NCBI RefSeq assembly: GCF_001039355.2
Contig: NW_019775672.1
Location: 3,563-65,562 of the forward strand
DNA: 62,000 nt
Source: Lingula anatina
Lineage: Eukaryota > Brachiopoda > Lingulata > Lingulida > Lingulidae
Direction: 5' to 3'
The number at the start of each line of letters is the position of its first letter. Within the stretch, counting starts at the first letter, position 1. The translations under genes and the position numbers were made by a program. Below are positions 34,533-46,965 of this stretch, piece by piece. The notes below the pieces were generated by a model, which worked only from the letters and a program-made list of their open reading frames with translations, searched no databases and was not told the origin of the DNA.

Positions 34533-36318
34533 AGATAGCGACAGAGGTACATGTAGAAAGGTAACTGGCAAAGGGAGATAGGAACGCTCCTAGCCATGCA
34601 AAATAAAAAATAAAAAAAATAGGTGATTTATGTCAACAAGAGCTACTTGTTGTCATAAAAATGTATATTTTGAATCAGGTTGCATGCAGTGTGTATTAAG
34701 GTGCAATATTTCAGCCTGTTGTAACCATAACACAACACCCATATGCTTGAGCCTAAATAAATAAAGAATAATGTAACAGAGAAAACAAATTTATCTTTAT
34801 CATGGCTATATGTGTACTACGCACTCGTGCAATGTGGCAGAAGAAAAACCTGTTACCACACATTCATAGCACTGATAGGCTGGATGGAGATGGACAACAT
34901 TCGTGTTTGTTAAACTCTTGACTAATCATAATTACTTACATGATATCCGTCATATCTGAGCCAAAATAAACTTGGGGTAAGGACTTTCTTAGTTTTCAGG
35001 GGTATTTATTGGAACCTTGCTTCTGTGAAGCTTTCATTTTATATTTACATATATATGTGGCGGTTGAAGTGTACTTGAAGCAGATGAATTATTGAGAAAA
35101 GTTCCTATTGGAAGGGTTCAAAATATTTTGATGCACGAGAACCTAGGTGGTTAAAGAATTTAGGAGACAAATCAAATTGAAAACGAAAAGAGATTGAAAT
35201 CTTAAAGATATATCTGCAGCGAGCGTGGGTTATCAGTAAAACACATAAAAAGCACTTTTACTAGTTTCTTATACGACTCAAATAAAGTCGACATGCCAGG
35301 GGATAAACCGAATCGATCACTTGATGTGCCATAAAAGAGCTTTACAACTGCACCTCCTTCACTTTTTTTGGTCGTAAATTGACCTACTTATCTGACCTAC
35401 TTATCTGCCCCGTTAATATACAGCACAAGAAGTGAGCAGAAAATATCCGTTCATATTTTATTTTTAGGGTAATATGATACGATTTTTAACTGGTATTTCT
35501 TTAAGTTATACTATTCGAAACCATGTTGGAATTTCGTCGGCTTTCGTGGCAAATATCGAACTGCCAGTGCATATTCAACCAAGCTCAGTCAAATTACATT
35601 AACTTACTAAATATGTATATGTATATCTATATTGTTGAATGAAAAACTTGTTCATATTTTTGCATCAGATTACCCATGTGGCTTGTTGCAGCTTAGTCCT
35701 TTCAATGCAGACATTGAACGCGCTGGTAAATGATTTAATTTAACGCTCGACTCCCGTGAGATGTTTTTCGATTAAAATGATGAAAATATTCACCTCTTTC
35801 CCTGATATACATTAAGCTAATCTTCTCAGCTTTTGCATACGTGACAAAACCATGAGTGTTGTATTCCCTTCCTAAAAGAGTTAAGTGGAAATAATCGTCC
35901 ATTTAAGGATATTGTCACTCTTCGCCCAAAGCTTCTCATTTACTGCCTTACATACATTCTTTGGGGGATAACAGATAATCTTCAGTGTTCAGTGACTAAA
36001 TAAATTAACATTTACACAAATGTCATCTTATCCGTGACGTCATAATTGCAATTTTGGGGTAAAAACTGAAAAATCGGTTTCTCAAATTTCTCTTTTACCT
36101 GAGCACCCACGATCACCGTTTCAACGCCGATTTAATGACACCAATTAGTACTCCAGCGATTTTCCTTAAAAGTCTTAGTTCAGATTTTATCGTTGATAAA
36201 GCAAAGTAATTCTTTTGTTTAATGAAAACCAATAATTGGGGGGGGGGGGGCTCATAAGTCCATTACAAAAACATTTTAACCAAAATGACGTTAGGCAGTT
36301 AAAATAATCAGCATATCT

Positions 36319-38903
36319 TAACATCAGATTATTCTGAATCGGCGGAAGCTCGCGGTTTTGAAAATACAGCCGTATATTATCTGAGGAATAACAGTTAAAT
36401 TTCATTCTCTTTTCGGTGCTTGCATGGAGTTAGCAGATCTATGCATTTCATTTCTATTCACACGAAGTTATCTGCCAAATGACTTCAGACACCACAGGGC
36501 CACCATCTAGCGTCACCATATGTTCATTCAACTAGTATCTAATTCTAATTTGCCATTTAGTGTCAGTAACTCAATTTTAAGGCCTCATAATGATCTGCTA
36601 TTTCGTTCTGGCTCTTCTAGATATTAGGTCATTGTGGATTTTACAACCTATAATTTGGAAATAATGATTTAAAGATATATTCGAATTCAAAGGGGAATAA
36701 ATGCTTTGTAAGGGCCGTGTAGAATGACATTCTGTATCTTTTTACACTTATAAACGACTTTAAAAGCTGAGTTCCACAGCACATTCCCATAAAATGACAG
36801 CCAGACATACAAGACAAACAACAGAATATAAGATAACCATTAGAAGACAAACCCCCGTGACTGAAAGGACACTTCACAATGTCACGTACTGTGACAGCAT
36901 GAGAGCTAAAATGCACAATACATTTAATACTTTCCTGTCCAGTGTCTACTTATTTAAAACTAAAAGAGGGAAAACGAGAGCCAGACTGTTTACAATATAA
37001 AATATTTAAAGCTACAAAAGATGTCAAAATGCAGACTTGTGTAAAATGTAACGCGAATAACACCAATAATTAAAATTGCAAGGATATAGAGAAAGATGGA
37101 TTATATGGGTAATAAATGAACACATCGTAAAACATGGTGAATGTCACTAAGAGAACCTGAGGTAAGTGGCTCAATCGCAGTGATTCTTTTAGTAACCAGG
37201 AGAGAAACATTAGAAAGTAAGAAAAGACCCAAGTGAGTGGGATTTTAAATGACAATTTAAAGAGGCTGTCAAGATGAAAGAAGAGAGTGATAGGTAATTA
37301 ACAAGGAAAACTGAAGAATAAGAACAAGCATGTGTGAGAGACGTGAAGTGAAGAAACGTGCACCAGCACCCTGGTCAATCGTAACAAATAATCTTCATGA
37401 CTGCCGATTTATTTTAAGAAATATTATCGATTTAACAATCACTAATCACAGTACGGTGGCTACAGCACTCAGAACCGTCTTGTAGCTTAACCCGCTCCAG
37501 AAACACCCGAGTCCAAATATAGTGCCAGATAATTAATTATTTTCATGCGGTGGCACTTATGGGCTTCCGTATTTTAGAAAAAGTCTAAATACTTGCTATC
37601 ATTTGGCAAGTTGCTGTATTTTTGTCGCAGAACATGCTAAAACTGCACCAGTGGTATACATATTTAATAGCGTTACAAGATAAAATTACATTGTGACAAG
37701 TGCGTTGATTGTCACAAAGCACTTCTAGTAGCATAAATAATGAAAAGGCATTGAATGGCCCATTTTTCTACATGTACGTGTGATTTTGACAACCAAAGAA
37801 ATGGTTCATTTATTATTGATTGATACTTCATAAAGGTATCATTAACAGTAAATCCAAAGCGTAACCTTGGTGTTTTTGTGTTCAAAATTATACTTATGGT
37901 ACTGTGGCGCAATTGTTTCATGTAAAGCAAATTGCAAGAAATGGTAAGTGAAAAAAACTGAAGGATATTTGCACTTGAAAAAGACCCGTCCTTAAGGATC
38001 GAAAAAAGTCCAAAACAAAAATTCTCCCAAAAATGTGACGACAGATAGTGTATGCAGTACTACCATAGAGAGTGAAAATAAAATCCTTCGAATACACAAT
38101 TTGACTGCATGACCTCTATATCACACATATTAAGGGGTTTGTTTACCAACGTCAACGCGACATTTCAGTTTATCTCAGTGCCCACACCACTTACAGCGAA
38201 GCAAAGTACACGCTCCTCCTTAAACATTAAGGTAAGAGAGCAACCTGACAAATGTGATATCGGATGTTATCTCCGTTAACGGGAATGCCATGCCTGCTAC
38301 ATCAATAAAAGATGCTTCTTATAGCATGACTGGCACCTGCAACTACATATAAATATCACAAGCGATTGGTTGGGAAAACCAATTAAATGAGTTGGCTTCC
38401 TCACAACTGGTTACATTAGCTTTCTTCATCTATTTAAACCGTACAGGAAACATGGTGAGTTTACGGAAGGGGGCCGTTCTATTTCCTTCCAATGCTTTAG
38501 AGTCTCATCGACATTTTAGCAGCACGCAATAACAGTTAACTCTAAGAGAATATCGTGAAGGATTGGAGTTAATTTTAATAGCCAGTCGTTAAAAGGATTA
38601 TTTAAGCATATGTATGATCGGGTTCGAAGCACCGAAAGCTTCAAAGAAGGAAGAAGAATCACACTTGCGTAATCATTTTTCTCAGATAAGAAGCTGAAAA
38701 AGATCTGGACCATCGTATGCATTGCTGCTAATTTATTTGCCGTGCAAATGCTGCAACGTTATGGCATATCAATTGTCTGCTTTATGTTTCTGTTCTACCA
38801 ACGGGATAATAAAATGATTCTGCGCGTGCATGAGTAAGCAAGACTGATCAACAACTGATACTGCAATTTACGATTTTACTACCGTACATCAGTTAAGTTA
38901 GAG
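36319..38903. other. Intergenic region upstream of the K2P channel gene
   Basis: No frame with recognisable domains or splice-compatible partners was seen on either strand. The promoter of the potassium channel gene must lie in its right part, but no convincing core element was identified. Confidence 0.5.
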
Positions 38904-39383
38904 ATGGAGAAGCCGTGCAGCACCCGTACAAATACACTAGTGAAAGTAGGCACCAGACGGTCAAGATGGTGTTCAACTTGTCTGGCATGTCTACCAAGTC
39001 CTGGGAAAATCTTCAGTTCGGTTCCAGCCTATTTGTGTTATAATCTTATCGTAATCGCCCTTGCAGCGGTGGCCATCTCTCACATAGAAAACTCCGGAAG
39101 AGACTCTGTGATCCCAAACTACAATACCACAGAAATGAGACACAAACTTGTGGTACTATCGTGTGGTAACGAAACCACATGCATTGACATCATAACGATG
39201 TATCTGGCTAACCATACCAAGGGCGAATATATACACGATGCTATATTGGATTATGAAATGAAACTGACCAAGGCCTTTGAGGCAGGGTACCGACTTGGGG
39301 CGTCTGGGCAATGGGAGCCTCCGCCCACTTGGTCTTTCTGGAGTGGGATATACTTCGTGGCCACTGTCGTTTCCACTATAGGT

Positions 39384-39473
<90 letters not shown>

Positions 39474-40405
39474 GCGATTAAAAGTTCAAATCTGTACATC
39501 ACTATAGAGAAATAAGGTGCTTTGCAAGAAACAATGTCAGTTCAATTAAACTGCTCTTTAATGCATGCTTTATTTCAAATGTTTTGTAATTAACAGATGT
39601 AAGTAGCATTTATAACTTTCCTTTTATATTTCAAAATATGATTACTTTTTCCCTAGGTTACGGAAACATTGCCCCAAAGACAGTATGGGGTCGCGTGATG
39701 ACTATGTTTACCGCTATTATCGGAATACCACTGACACTCGTTCTGCTGGCTAAGGTTGCAGATCGCGTCTGTGCTGCATTGCACAAACTGTACAAACTAA
39801 CAAATAAAATACATTGCTGCATACCAAAATGCCGTCGGGAAAAACCACGGAAAAAACCAAGAAACCAACCAAAAGATCGGGTGATACAAACAACATCAAG
39901 GTATGGTCAAACGACAAGTATGCAACTAGTTGACGTCATCTCCGAAGAAGACCAGGTTTGGGAACCCAGAACCACGCGGTCTGATTGCAACGCAGGAAAC
40001 GTCCAATCCATCTCGTGCGTAAGTGTCAGAACCCAAACCGAAAAAATAAAAAAACGTAAAACGTACATCCCCGTCTACTGGGCCGTGACAATCCTCTTCC
40101 TGCACCTGTTGCTGGGAACGATCCTTTTCTCTCTGTGTGAACCGTGGACGTACTTCGAAAGTTTCTACTTCAGTTTTATCACCATCACCACTATCGGACT
40201 AGGGGACATTGTTCCTTCAATAACTAACGAACTCCCTATACTGGTGGCCAGAGATTGTTACATCATTCTGGGCCTGGTAGTTATGTCTATGGCAGTAAAC
40301 GTCATCGCCATGAAGATACATAAGGGTGAAGATTATGGCGACAGTGACGATGACGATGAGGAAGAAGAAGACTCAGGGCACAGCAAAGATGATGATCCGA
40401 GATAA
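38904..40405 (+). CDS. Two-pore-domain potassium channel (K2P)
   Basis: Two exons, 38904-39381 and 39657-40405, join in frame to 408 residues. The order is typical of K2P subunits: TM1 (about 41-61), an extracellular cap loop with three N-glycosylation sequons (NTT, NET, NHT), pore 1 with TIGYGN (158-163), TM2 (172-192), a basic cytoplasmic linker, TM3 (296-317), pore 2 with TIGLGD (338-343), and TM4 (360-380). A highly acidic tail follows (DSDDDDEEEEDSG). Two subunits should form a plasma-membrane leak channel for potassium (family knowledge). The intron splits the codon for the first Gly of the GYG filter, a position known to be conserved in K2P genes. The start is the first ATG in frame ahead of TM1. 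The subfamily cannot be assigned with confidence. Confidence 0.92.
39388..39469. repeat. (GT)n(GA)n microsatellite at the K2P intron start
   Basis: A GT run (39388-39418) begins a few bases after the donor GTAACT and passes into a GA run (39425-39469). Together they occupy about a third of the 275-nt intron. Confidence 0.9.
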
Positions 40406-40407
40406 GA

Positions 40408-40413
40408 AATAAA
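40408..40413 (+). terminator. Candidate poly-A signals of the K2P gene
   Basis: An AATAAA starts 3 nt after the stop codon, and two more lie at 40452-40457 and 40461-40466. The later pair would give a more usual 3' UTR, so which is used is open. Confidence 0.45.
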
Positions 40414-43400
40414 GAAATACAAGGGAAAGGGAAAGAGAGGATTATGGAAACAATAAAGAAAATAAAGACAGGGGCGAAAAAGAATGAGGACAACCAGAAG
40501 AACCGTCCGTCGTGAGACATAAAAGATACGCTAGAGAAATACATGTACGAAGGCTTAAGAATCAAGAGAATGAAGAATGGATTCGTGATAGGCCTAATGA
40601 TTCGACATCAAACGTTGGCAAAATACTTGAATTGGCGGCCCGGTGGGGAATTCTAAGAGTGAAATATGAGATTAAAACATCCTGAGACTTGTCACTGTGA
40701 TTGTTTTATATGCATTATTGATATAGAGACCCTACGGTCGATCAACTGTATCAAGTTTTAACTGAAAGGCAGCACAGAATTAAGTAATTGAAACAATACT
40801 TTTTTATTGACTTCAGACGATGCAACTTTGATGTGCATTATAGTGCAAGTGACAGTGACATGTTCGAACATGACACAAAATACTTATCTCATCACATCAC
40901 CATCATACGGGGGGGGAGGGGGGCGGGGAGGGACAATAACTCGAAATCAGATTGCTTTCAGATTGGTTTAATCAGAAAGGCATTTGCTGTCTTCTGATCA
41001 CTGTGCTATCTCAGCAACAGGCCGGTTGACAGTGATTTCTATCTATCCTAGCTACACGGTTCAGCAAGCGACCTGTAAACTCTGTTTAAATTTATTTTTT
41101 TACGGGACACAATAGTGCCTGTCACATAAAAGAGCTATACCTCGAAAACTAGTCTTAGCTTTAAGTTGTGCCTTCTTTGACACAAGGTAAACCTCCAACA
41201 GAATGAAACACTGCACTTTTTTCATAACAGGACTGACATGTTTCAGATCAATACTAACTTTAATTAAATGGACAACTACGAATTGATCATGAACTGAAGT
41301 CGACTAAATTTTGGGTCTAGAAATTCAAACCAATTATGGGGCTCTAGTTGTTTTGAAAAACTGGTCCAGGGCAGAACTCAACTTTTAACTAAAATAGTGC
41401 TGAACCAAATCAAGCTGTCAGAACTGGTCTGTAAAATAACGTTTCTTAAAATATTTTTATGATCAGCCCAAGGAAGCAATTTGTTTGCACCTATTCCTTT
41501 TGTAACACCTGTCTTTTAAAAGAGATCAGAACAACGAGGTGTCAGGTGCGTTAAGAGATGAATTTAAGACAACAAATGGCGTTTCAGACATTTTTTCTCG
41601 AATAGAGCACTATACACCGCCTACATAATGTCAACCTGTTGTTATATTTTATTCAAAATGCCATACGTGTGGGAAATAGTCTTGAACGATTTCAGTTGAA
41701 ATAAGACGCCTCCTGCGTCATCTCATAATTTAACTCAATCATTGCACTGTGTGTGAACGGCAAAGAAATACATAGTGTTGGGGGGAGGGGGTGATGCCAT
41801 ACTCCCTTTTTTAACATTTTTTTATAAAAATGTATTATTATATGAGGTGTTTTACATTAAAAATTCAAACCAGGATGCCTGACAGCTATTGGGTTTGACA
41901 TTGGAGATAATAGCTTTTTTCTTGTAGATAGGGGCCTATAGTTTCGAGTTGTTGATATTTGCGCATGGTTTTTCTTTATTAATGGAGAAATTGGGTATAA
42001 ATAGTTTTTTACTGTCACTGAACTCTTTGCCTCAGAAATAGGTTATGCCTTTGTATGCATTACATAGTGCGATATTGATGCGAATGTTGACTTTTTTATT
42101 TTCGGTGTCTGGTAAGTAAAACCGCGCCGGGGAACATCCACCACTTAGTTGACTCAATTGATCAGGTGTGCGTTAAAATTAACAATAAAAACAAATATAA
42201 CCTGTTGAGGATCAATCATCGCACTACTGGGTCTTCAATACCGTTCATTATATAACAATGTGAGAAGAGAAATGTTGAGCAGAAAGGTGAAAATGGGTTG
42301 CAGTCTCTTTCCGTTCATCAAGAATTTGAATGTCTACTGGAGACTTCTCTCTGAGACTCCTCCCAGAGGGAGGGCGTAAACTCCCAAGCCGATAGTAGTT
42401 TGGGTCTCCTTTTCACACAGTTGACTCAATAGAGTATTATATATGAACGTAGTAAATGCACGCATGCATATGTTGGAGTTCTTCGTCCCGTCTCAAATGT
42501 GCCCTAGAATATAGCCTAGGTGCTGAGCATCTGAACTCCGCGATTTTAGTGTTCATTTATAGTGAGCTTTCGGATGCACACTAAATCGGGACATTTGAAG
42601 AGCTGAGCACATGGGTTTTATTTTATGGACACATTTTAAACGAAGAAAGGCAATAAATGTAGTTACTCCGTGTTCGTATCATTTTGAGTGTACTTCATGA
42701 CTTGCGCATAAAAAAAGACAAGTCTTACGTATCTACTCAAAAGTTTTGAATTTTAATTGTTACAAAACTATTAACACTGGTTACTCTAAACACCCGAAAT
42801 GGTGTAACATTTCTCCTTGCTGAACTTTCTACTACAGCCAGAGACCGAGATTGGCGGCGCTCGACTGCATCAAATGCACAAGGTCTTTCGAAAATGATAG
42901 GCACGAGAAAATGAGGCAGCAAGAGAGTGCAGGTGTGGCAGGAGTGGTAGTCCGTTCCTCATTACTTTGTACAGGTGACATTCGTCCTATATACTAACCC
43001 CAATACCCCGACTAACCCTAACCTGTACTAATCATATGGGACCCCATATGGGACTTCCATTCCTAGGACTTCCATTCCTGTACATGTCACACCTGCACAG
43101 AATAGTAGGACCTACCCATGCCTGTTAGTGTCACCATAGGCCTACATGTAGACTTCCAGTGCCCGATATGCCAGAGACATTGCAAATCCAGAGTTGGGCT
43201 ACTTATCCAAACAGCAGTAGCTCACAGAGTCTTCCTCCAATCTAGGAACAACTATTATTTATTATACTCTAAATAACATTTCGAATTCTTTTCCTTGTTC
43301 TCTTCAAATATATAAAGACAAAAATGTAAAATACTAATTTTTTTGGCTTGGCATTCTATACTTGGGTTTTTCCCAGCTCGTCCCGTTTGAGCAGAATTTT

Positions 43401-45263
43401 TTTGTTATTAAAAAATAACACAATTAAAAAAAAATGAGAACAATATAGAGTAACGAAACGCTGTCTATTGCTAGGAAAGTCCATGAATTACACAAGGCAT
43501 AAATTTAACATGTTTTCCGTTTTTACATATTAACATATGGAGTAAATTACGCCAAAAATGACCTTTTTCTCTGCATTGTTTTCGTTCTATGCCAAAATAA
43601 AAAATAAAATAAAATAAAAATAATAATAATTTTTACCAACGTCATAAATTGCAGTCATTACATTAGAAAAGCAAATCTGATTATCAATTATCAGCCATGA
43701 TAATATTCTTTGTGTTAATAAATATCCAAATATATTAACACCACAATGTCTTTGAGGGGAGGGGTATATAGGAGCCATTGCCAAAAAGATGGCGCCAGAT
43801 TCATCAGGTGATTTAGATTGAGAGCCTGTCGGCGTTTCTGAGATAAACCTAGAGCTGGCGAAAAAAAGCATGTATGCAGTACTTACAATTACTTTCATCG
43901 AAGAAGAAGAAGCTTACTAGGGCCAGAAATGTTCAAAAACAAACATATACGATTTGATGAGCAGGGAAACATAAATCTACTCAATCGTATTCGAATTGTG
44001 GCCAAGGAAAGGTCGTGCGACCTGAGACTAGTCTGTCCACTGGGAAATATCGGCGAAGGTATTCCAACATTCTGTTTGAACAATGCGGCAGTACACCATC
44101 CTGCTAGAAGATTACAGTGTCTATATCGACTCCCCGGTTCCTCCTTAACAATTTCATTAGAAACATTTTAGAGGGAAAACAAAATAGGCCGTTTTTTATG
44201 GACCACCCTATATTCTAATAGGTGTACTGATGGTTTGTTTTTTTTTTTTTTTTTAGACTGTCAGTAGTAATATACATGAACTGATCATCAATACCGTTTA
44301 CGATTTTTAGGTTTGTCATAACTTCCAAGTGTACAAAACATAGAGGCCACGGAAGACCGTATCACGTACAAAACCTCGCAGCCACACCCTGTCTTCTCAA
44401 GGAGTAGGCACGGAAGATAGACAAATCGCATTTCAAATCTAACCTAGAGGTGCTCGTTTATGCCTTTAGATCTGCAGTAATGAGTAATGAAATATTGTTC
44501 AATGACATAAATATAGAACTCTTTACCAGGGTACAGTTGACTTTGTTTTTGTGCCAGAATCCTTGCAGGACCAAAATGTTCACGGCTAGTCGGTAGTCAG
44601 AGAAATGTCTATGAATAGCCTATCTGTGAACCTGGTAAAGGATAGCAATATTGTATCTCAAACAGGTTCAGGGGATGCTTTTGAAGAATATTTATCAAAT
44701 AAAGTTAAATGTAAAAACATATTACTCCTGTCGACAAATATCTGATAAATGCTTAAGTGCAGGAGGACCACGATGTTCTGCAGCATTGACCCTACCTAGT
44801 TGAGACGACACGGACTCAGTGGATCGAGGTAATAAAAGTCAAAGCAATGGTTGTCCACCTTGCGTTTGTCACATCTAACACAATTTACGTCATTTACGGC
44901 TAAACCAACTTCTATTTCAGATTAAAAGAAAAACATTAATATAGTAATTTGTTTTTGTTTCAGCCAGTTTATTTGGACTTTGACACAGTCAGACTATTCT
45001 GGATAATTTGTTATGTAAATTCTGTGGGCGGGCATCCATTATAAGTTTAATTTATCTGGGTAAGCTGAAAGAAATTGAAAGATAAGCATCCGTCAAAAGA
45101 ATGACGATACTTCCAAGGAGCGAAAACTCATTTTGATAAAAAAAGCACACTGAGGCCTATAACGTTAACATGTGCTAGGATTGTGTTTTGTCTTTTCATA
45201 ATTCATCTTGTTATTTAGGCCTACTTATAAACAACCAACATACCAAACTACATTGTTTGTCTT

Positions 45264-45296
45264 CTAGTATGCATTTCAAATAGAAATGCATACTAG
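45264..45296. repeat. Perfect short hairpin
   Basis: CTAGTATGCATTTC, loop AAATA, GAAATGCATACTAG. The 14-bp stem extends by one more T-A pair. It lies in intergenic DNA. Confidence 0.7.
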
Positions 45297-45790
45297 AGGA
45301 AATAAATGTAAAAAAATTACGATTTTTAGCCTATCTATGGTCACCAGGTTCTTTTGCAAATATACAGAGAGAGTGCATGGATACTGTATTTATTTATTTA
45401 TGTAAAGATTTGACAATATTGGCTTGTTTGAGCTATTATCATAACCGACCTATATGACACATCTCGTCATAGATGTCAGATACTGGTAGTCTCGTATAAA
45501 TGTTTGGTTTATCAAACACTGCGATGTGAGTCACATACAAAACTCCCCTTATTTGGTACAAAAAGGAAAGAGCAATCAAGAACAAGAAAATAAAAACTCT
45601 TTTCTGACTTACTTGTACCTACAATCCAACATGTTACGTTGGATCCTACCTTATTAAATTGACAATTGGCTGCCTTTTTTGCTCTATACGTCGCTCTCAA
45701 AACTATAGGCCTACAGTGATTTAGCACCAGAACTGAGTGTTGCATATATCTGCTTTCTGCCGTCTGTTCTTACCGCAGTGAAGTATTTAA

Positions 45791-45791
<1 letters not shown>

Positions 45792-45838
<47 letters not shown>
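45792..45838. repeat. (TA)n microsatellite
   Basis: About 23 TA units in intergenic sequence. Confidence 0.9.
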
Positions 45839-45842
<4 letters not shown>

Positions 45843-46241
45843 CAGAATATACCTTGGATAGTTACACGTTGATTCCTACCCATGTAGCCTCTCTTTCAAT
45901 ATAGCGTTTTCAAGAATCCCCGAAGTAGTCGAAGTCTCAACCGAGGCCATTGCATGGACACGCATTTAACTGACAGGTATTCCGGTGTACAAAAGCAATC
46001 AATAGAGTTCTAAACGCCATGACCTACTTTACTTTATAAGCGATAGAATAAGCTTAAGTTTACATGTGCTGGCCTAGTCGTGTGGTTACTTCGTTTCACT
46101 TTAAACTTATGCATACAACTCTATTCACGTAGAGAGGTTCGCTACCCGTCACCACTGACGCCATCCGGCACTTTTTCTTTCATACAGATTCCAACCAACG
46201 CCCCTCTATTTTGCGAGTCAAAAACAAGCCTTAACAGCAAC

Positions 46242-46244
<3 letters not shown>

Positions 46245-46276
<32 letters not shown>
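46245..46276. repeat. Poly-A tract at left edge of ABCF1 duplicated block A
   Basis: 32 A residues directly followed by CCGGCCTTGTCACTG, which matches the sequence after the poly-A at 50388-50451. A second A tract follows at 46440-46475. Confidence 0.9.
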
Positions 46277-46278
<2 letters not shown>

Positions 46279-46438
46279 GGCCTTGTCACTGTGTGTCCAG
46301 TTGTGATTAGTTTTGAAAGAAATTCGCTGATGTTCGTGAACCTTAAGTTTAATTACTGCCTTGCAAGAAAAAAAATACATGCATGTTATTTTAATACAGC
46401 TGTTGGATCTTGCTAAGCCTGCATTTCCTGCCTACATG

Positions 46439-46476
<38 letters not shown>

Positions 46477-46632
46477 AGAAATGCACACTTAATGGTAAGA
46501 GTGGCTTGATATTTAAATCTTGAAAACAGGTTTCAATATATATTTAATATAATTTTGCACACGAAGGTAAACCTCGATCTTAAATTTTTTAATTTCTCAA
46601 TTTTTGGGAAATCACTACCAAGCAAATGTTTC

Positions 46633-46637
<5 letters not shown>

Positions 46638-46686
<49 letters not shown>
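46638..46686. repeat. (ATT)n microsatellite upstream of ABCF1 copy A
   Basis: About 16 trinucleotide units, about 280 bases before the start codon. The equivalent in block B is longer. Confidence 0.9.
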
Positions 46687-46688
<2 letters not shown>

Positions 46689-46789
46689 TCATCATGTATG
46701 ATAAAAGTTAACTTAAAAAATAAAAAGACAAATTTCGAAAACAAATAACGTAAGTTATTTTATTTGGGCACTCCACACGTCTCGTTTTG

Positions 46790-46965
46790 GCTGTTCCCAC
46801 AACTGAGCATGTGCACAAACCAACGTGGTGAAATCTTCCGGTTATCATTACTGTGGAAGAAAGTCGGCATATTTTGGCAAATATATCGGTGGCTTTCTCA
46901 TCAAAATCATAATTGGCAGATTCGCCACGTGAGGATATAATATTAATTGAACAGAAGGCGAAGAA
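46790..46965 (+). promoter_or_regulatory. Putative ABCF1 core promoter, copy A
   Basis: The 180 bases before the start codon contain an ETS-type CTTCCGG (46835-46841) and an E-box CACGTG (46926-46931). There is no TATA box at a usual distance. The combination is typical of housekeeping promoters (inference). Confidence 0.5.

Larger units (their letters stand above)
33376..36318. repeat. Large direct repeat, copy B
   Basis: Second copy of 29465-32243, starting TTAGGCAAGTCAACAAGAGG. It contains a 197-base N run in the C-rich part of its palindromic element. Similarity ends around 36318, where copy A meets its N, so the true right boundary of the repeat is unknown. Confidence 0.85.
40406..46244. 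other. Intergenic region between K2P and ABCF1
   Basis: Frames are short, often overlapping on opposite strands, and lack known motifs. Contents are a G-rich run near 40911-40931, a small tandem repeat of ACTTCCATTCCT near 43051-43077, a perfect hairpin at 45264-45296, (TA)n at 45792-45838, and a poly-A tract starting at 46245. Confidence 0.55.

Noticed and set aside
36641-37000. 91-codon minus frame and 68-codon plus frame overlapping each other
   Set aside because: Mutually overlapping, no domain, no splice sites. A transposon remnant is possible but unsupported.
43587-44171. Overlapping frames of 103, 62 and 80 codons on opposite strands
   Set aside because: No known motif in any frame and no consistent exon borders. 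Opposite-strand openness suggests chance.
46245-46310. Poly-Lys frame across the poly-A tract
   Set aside because: Translation of a homopolymer; no gene.
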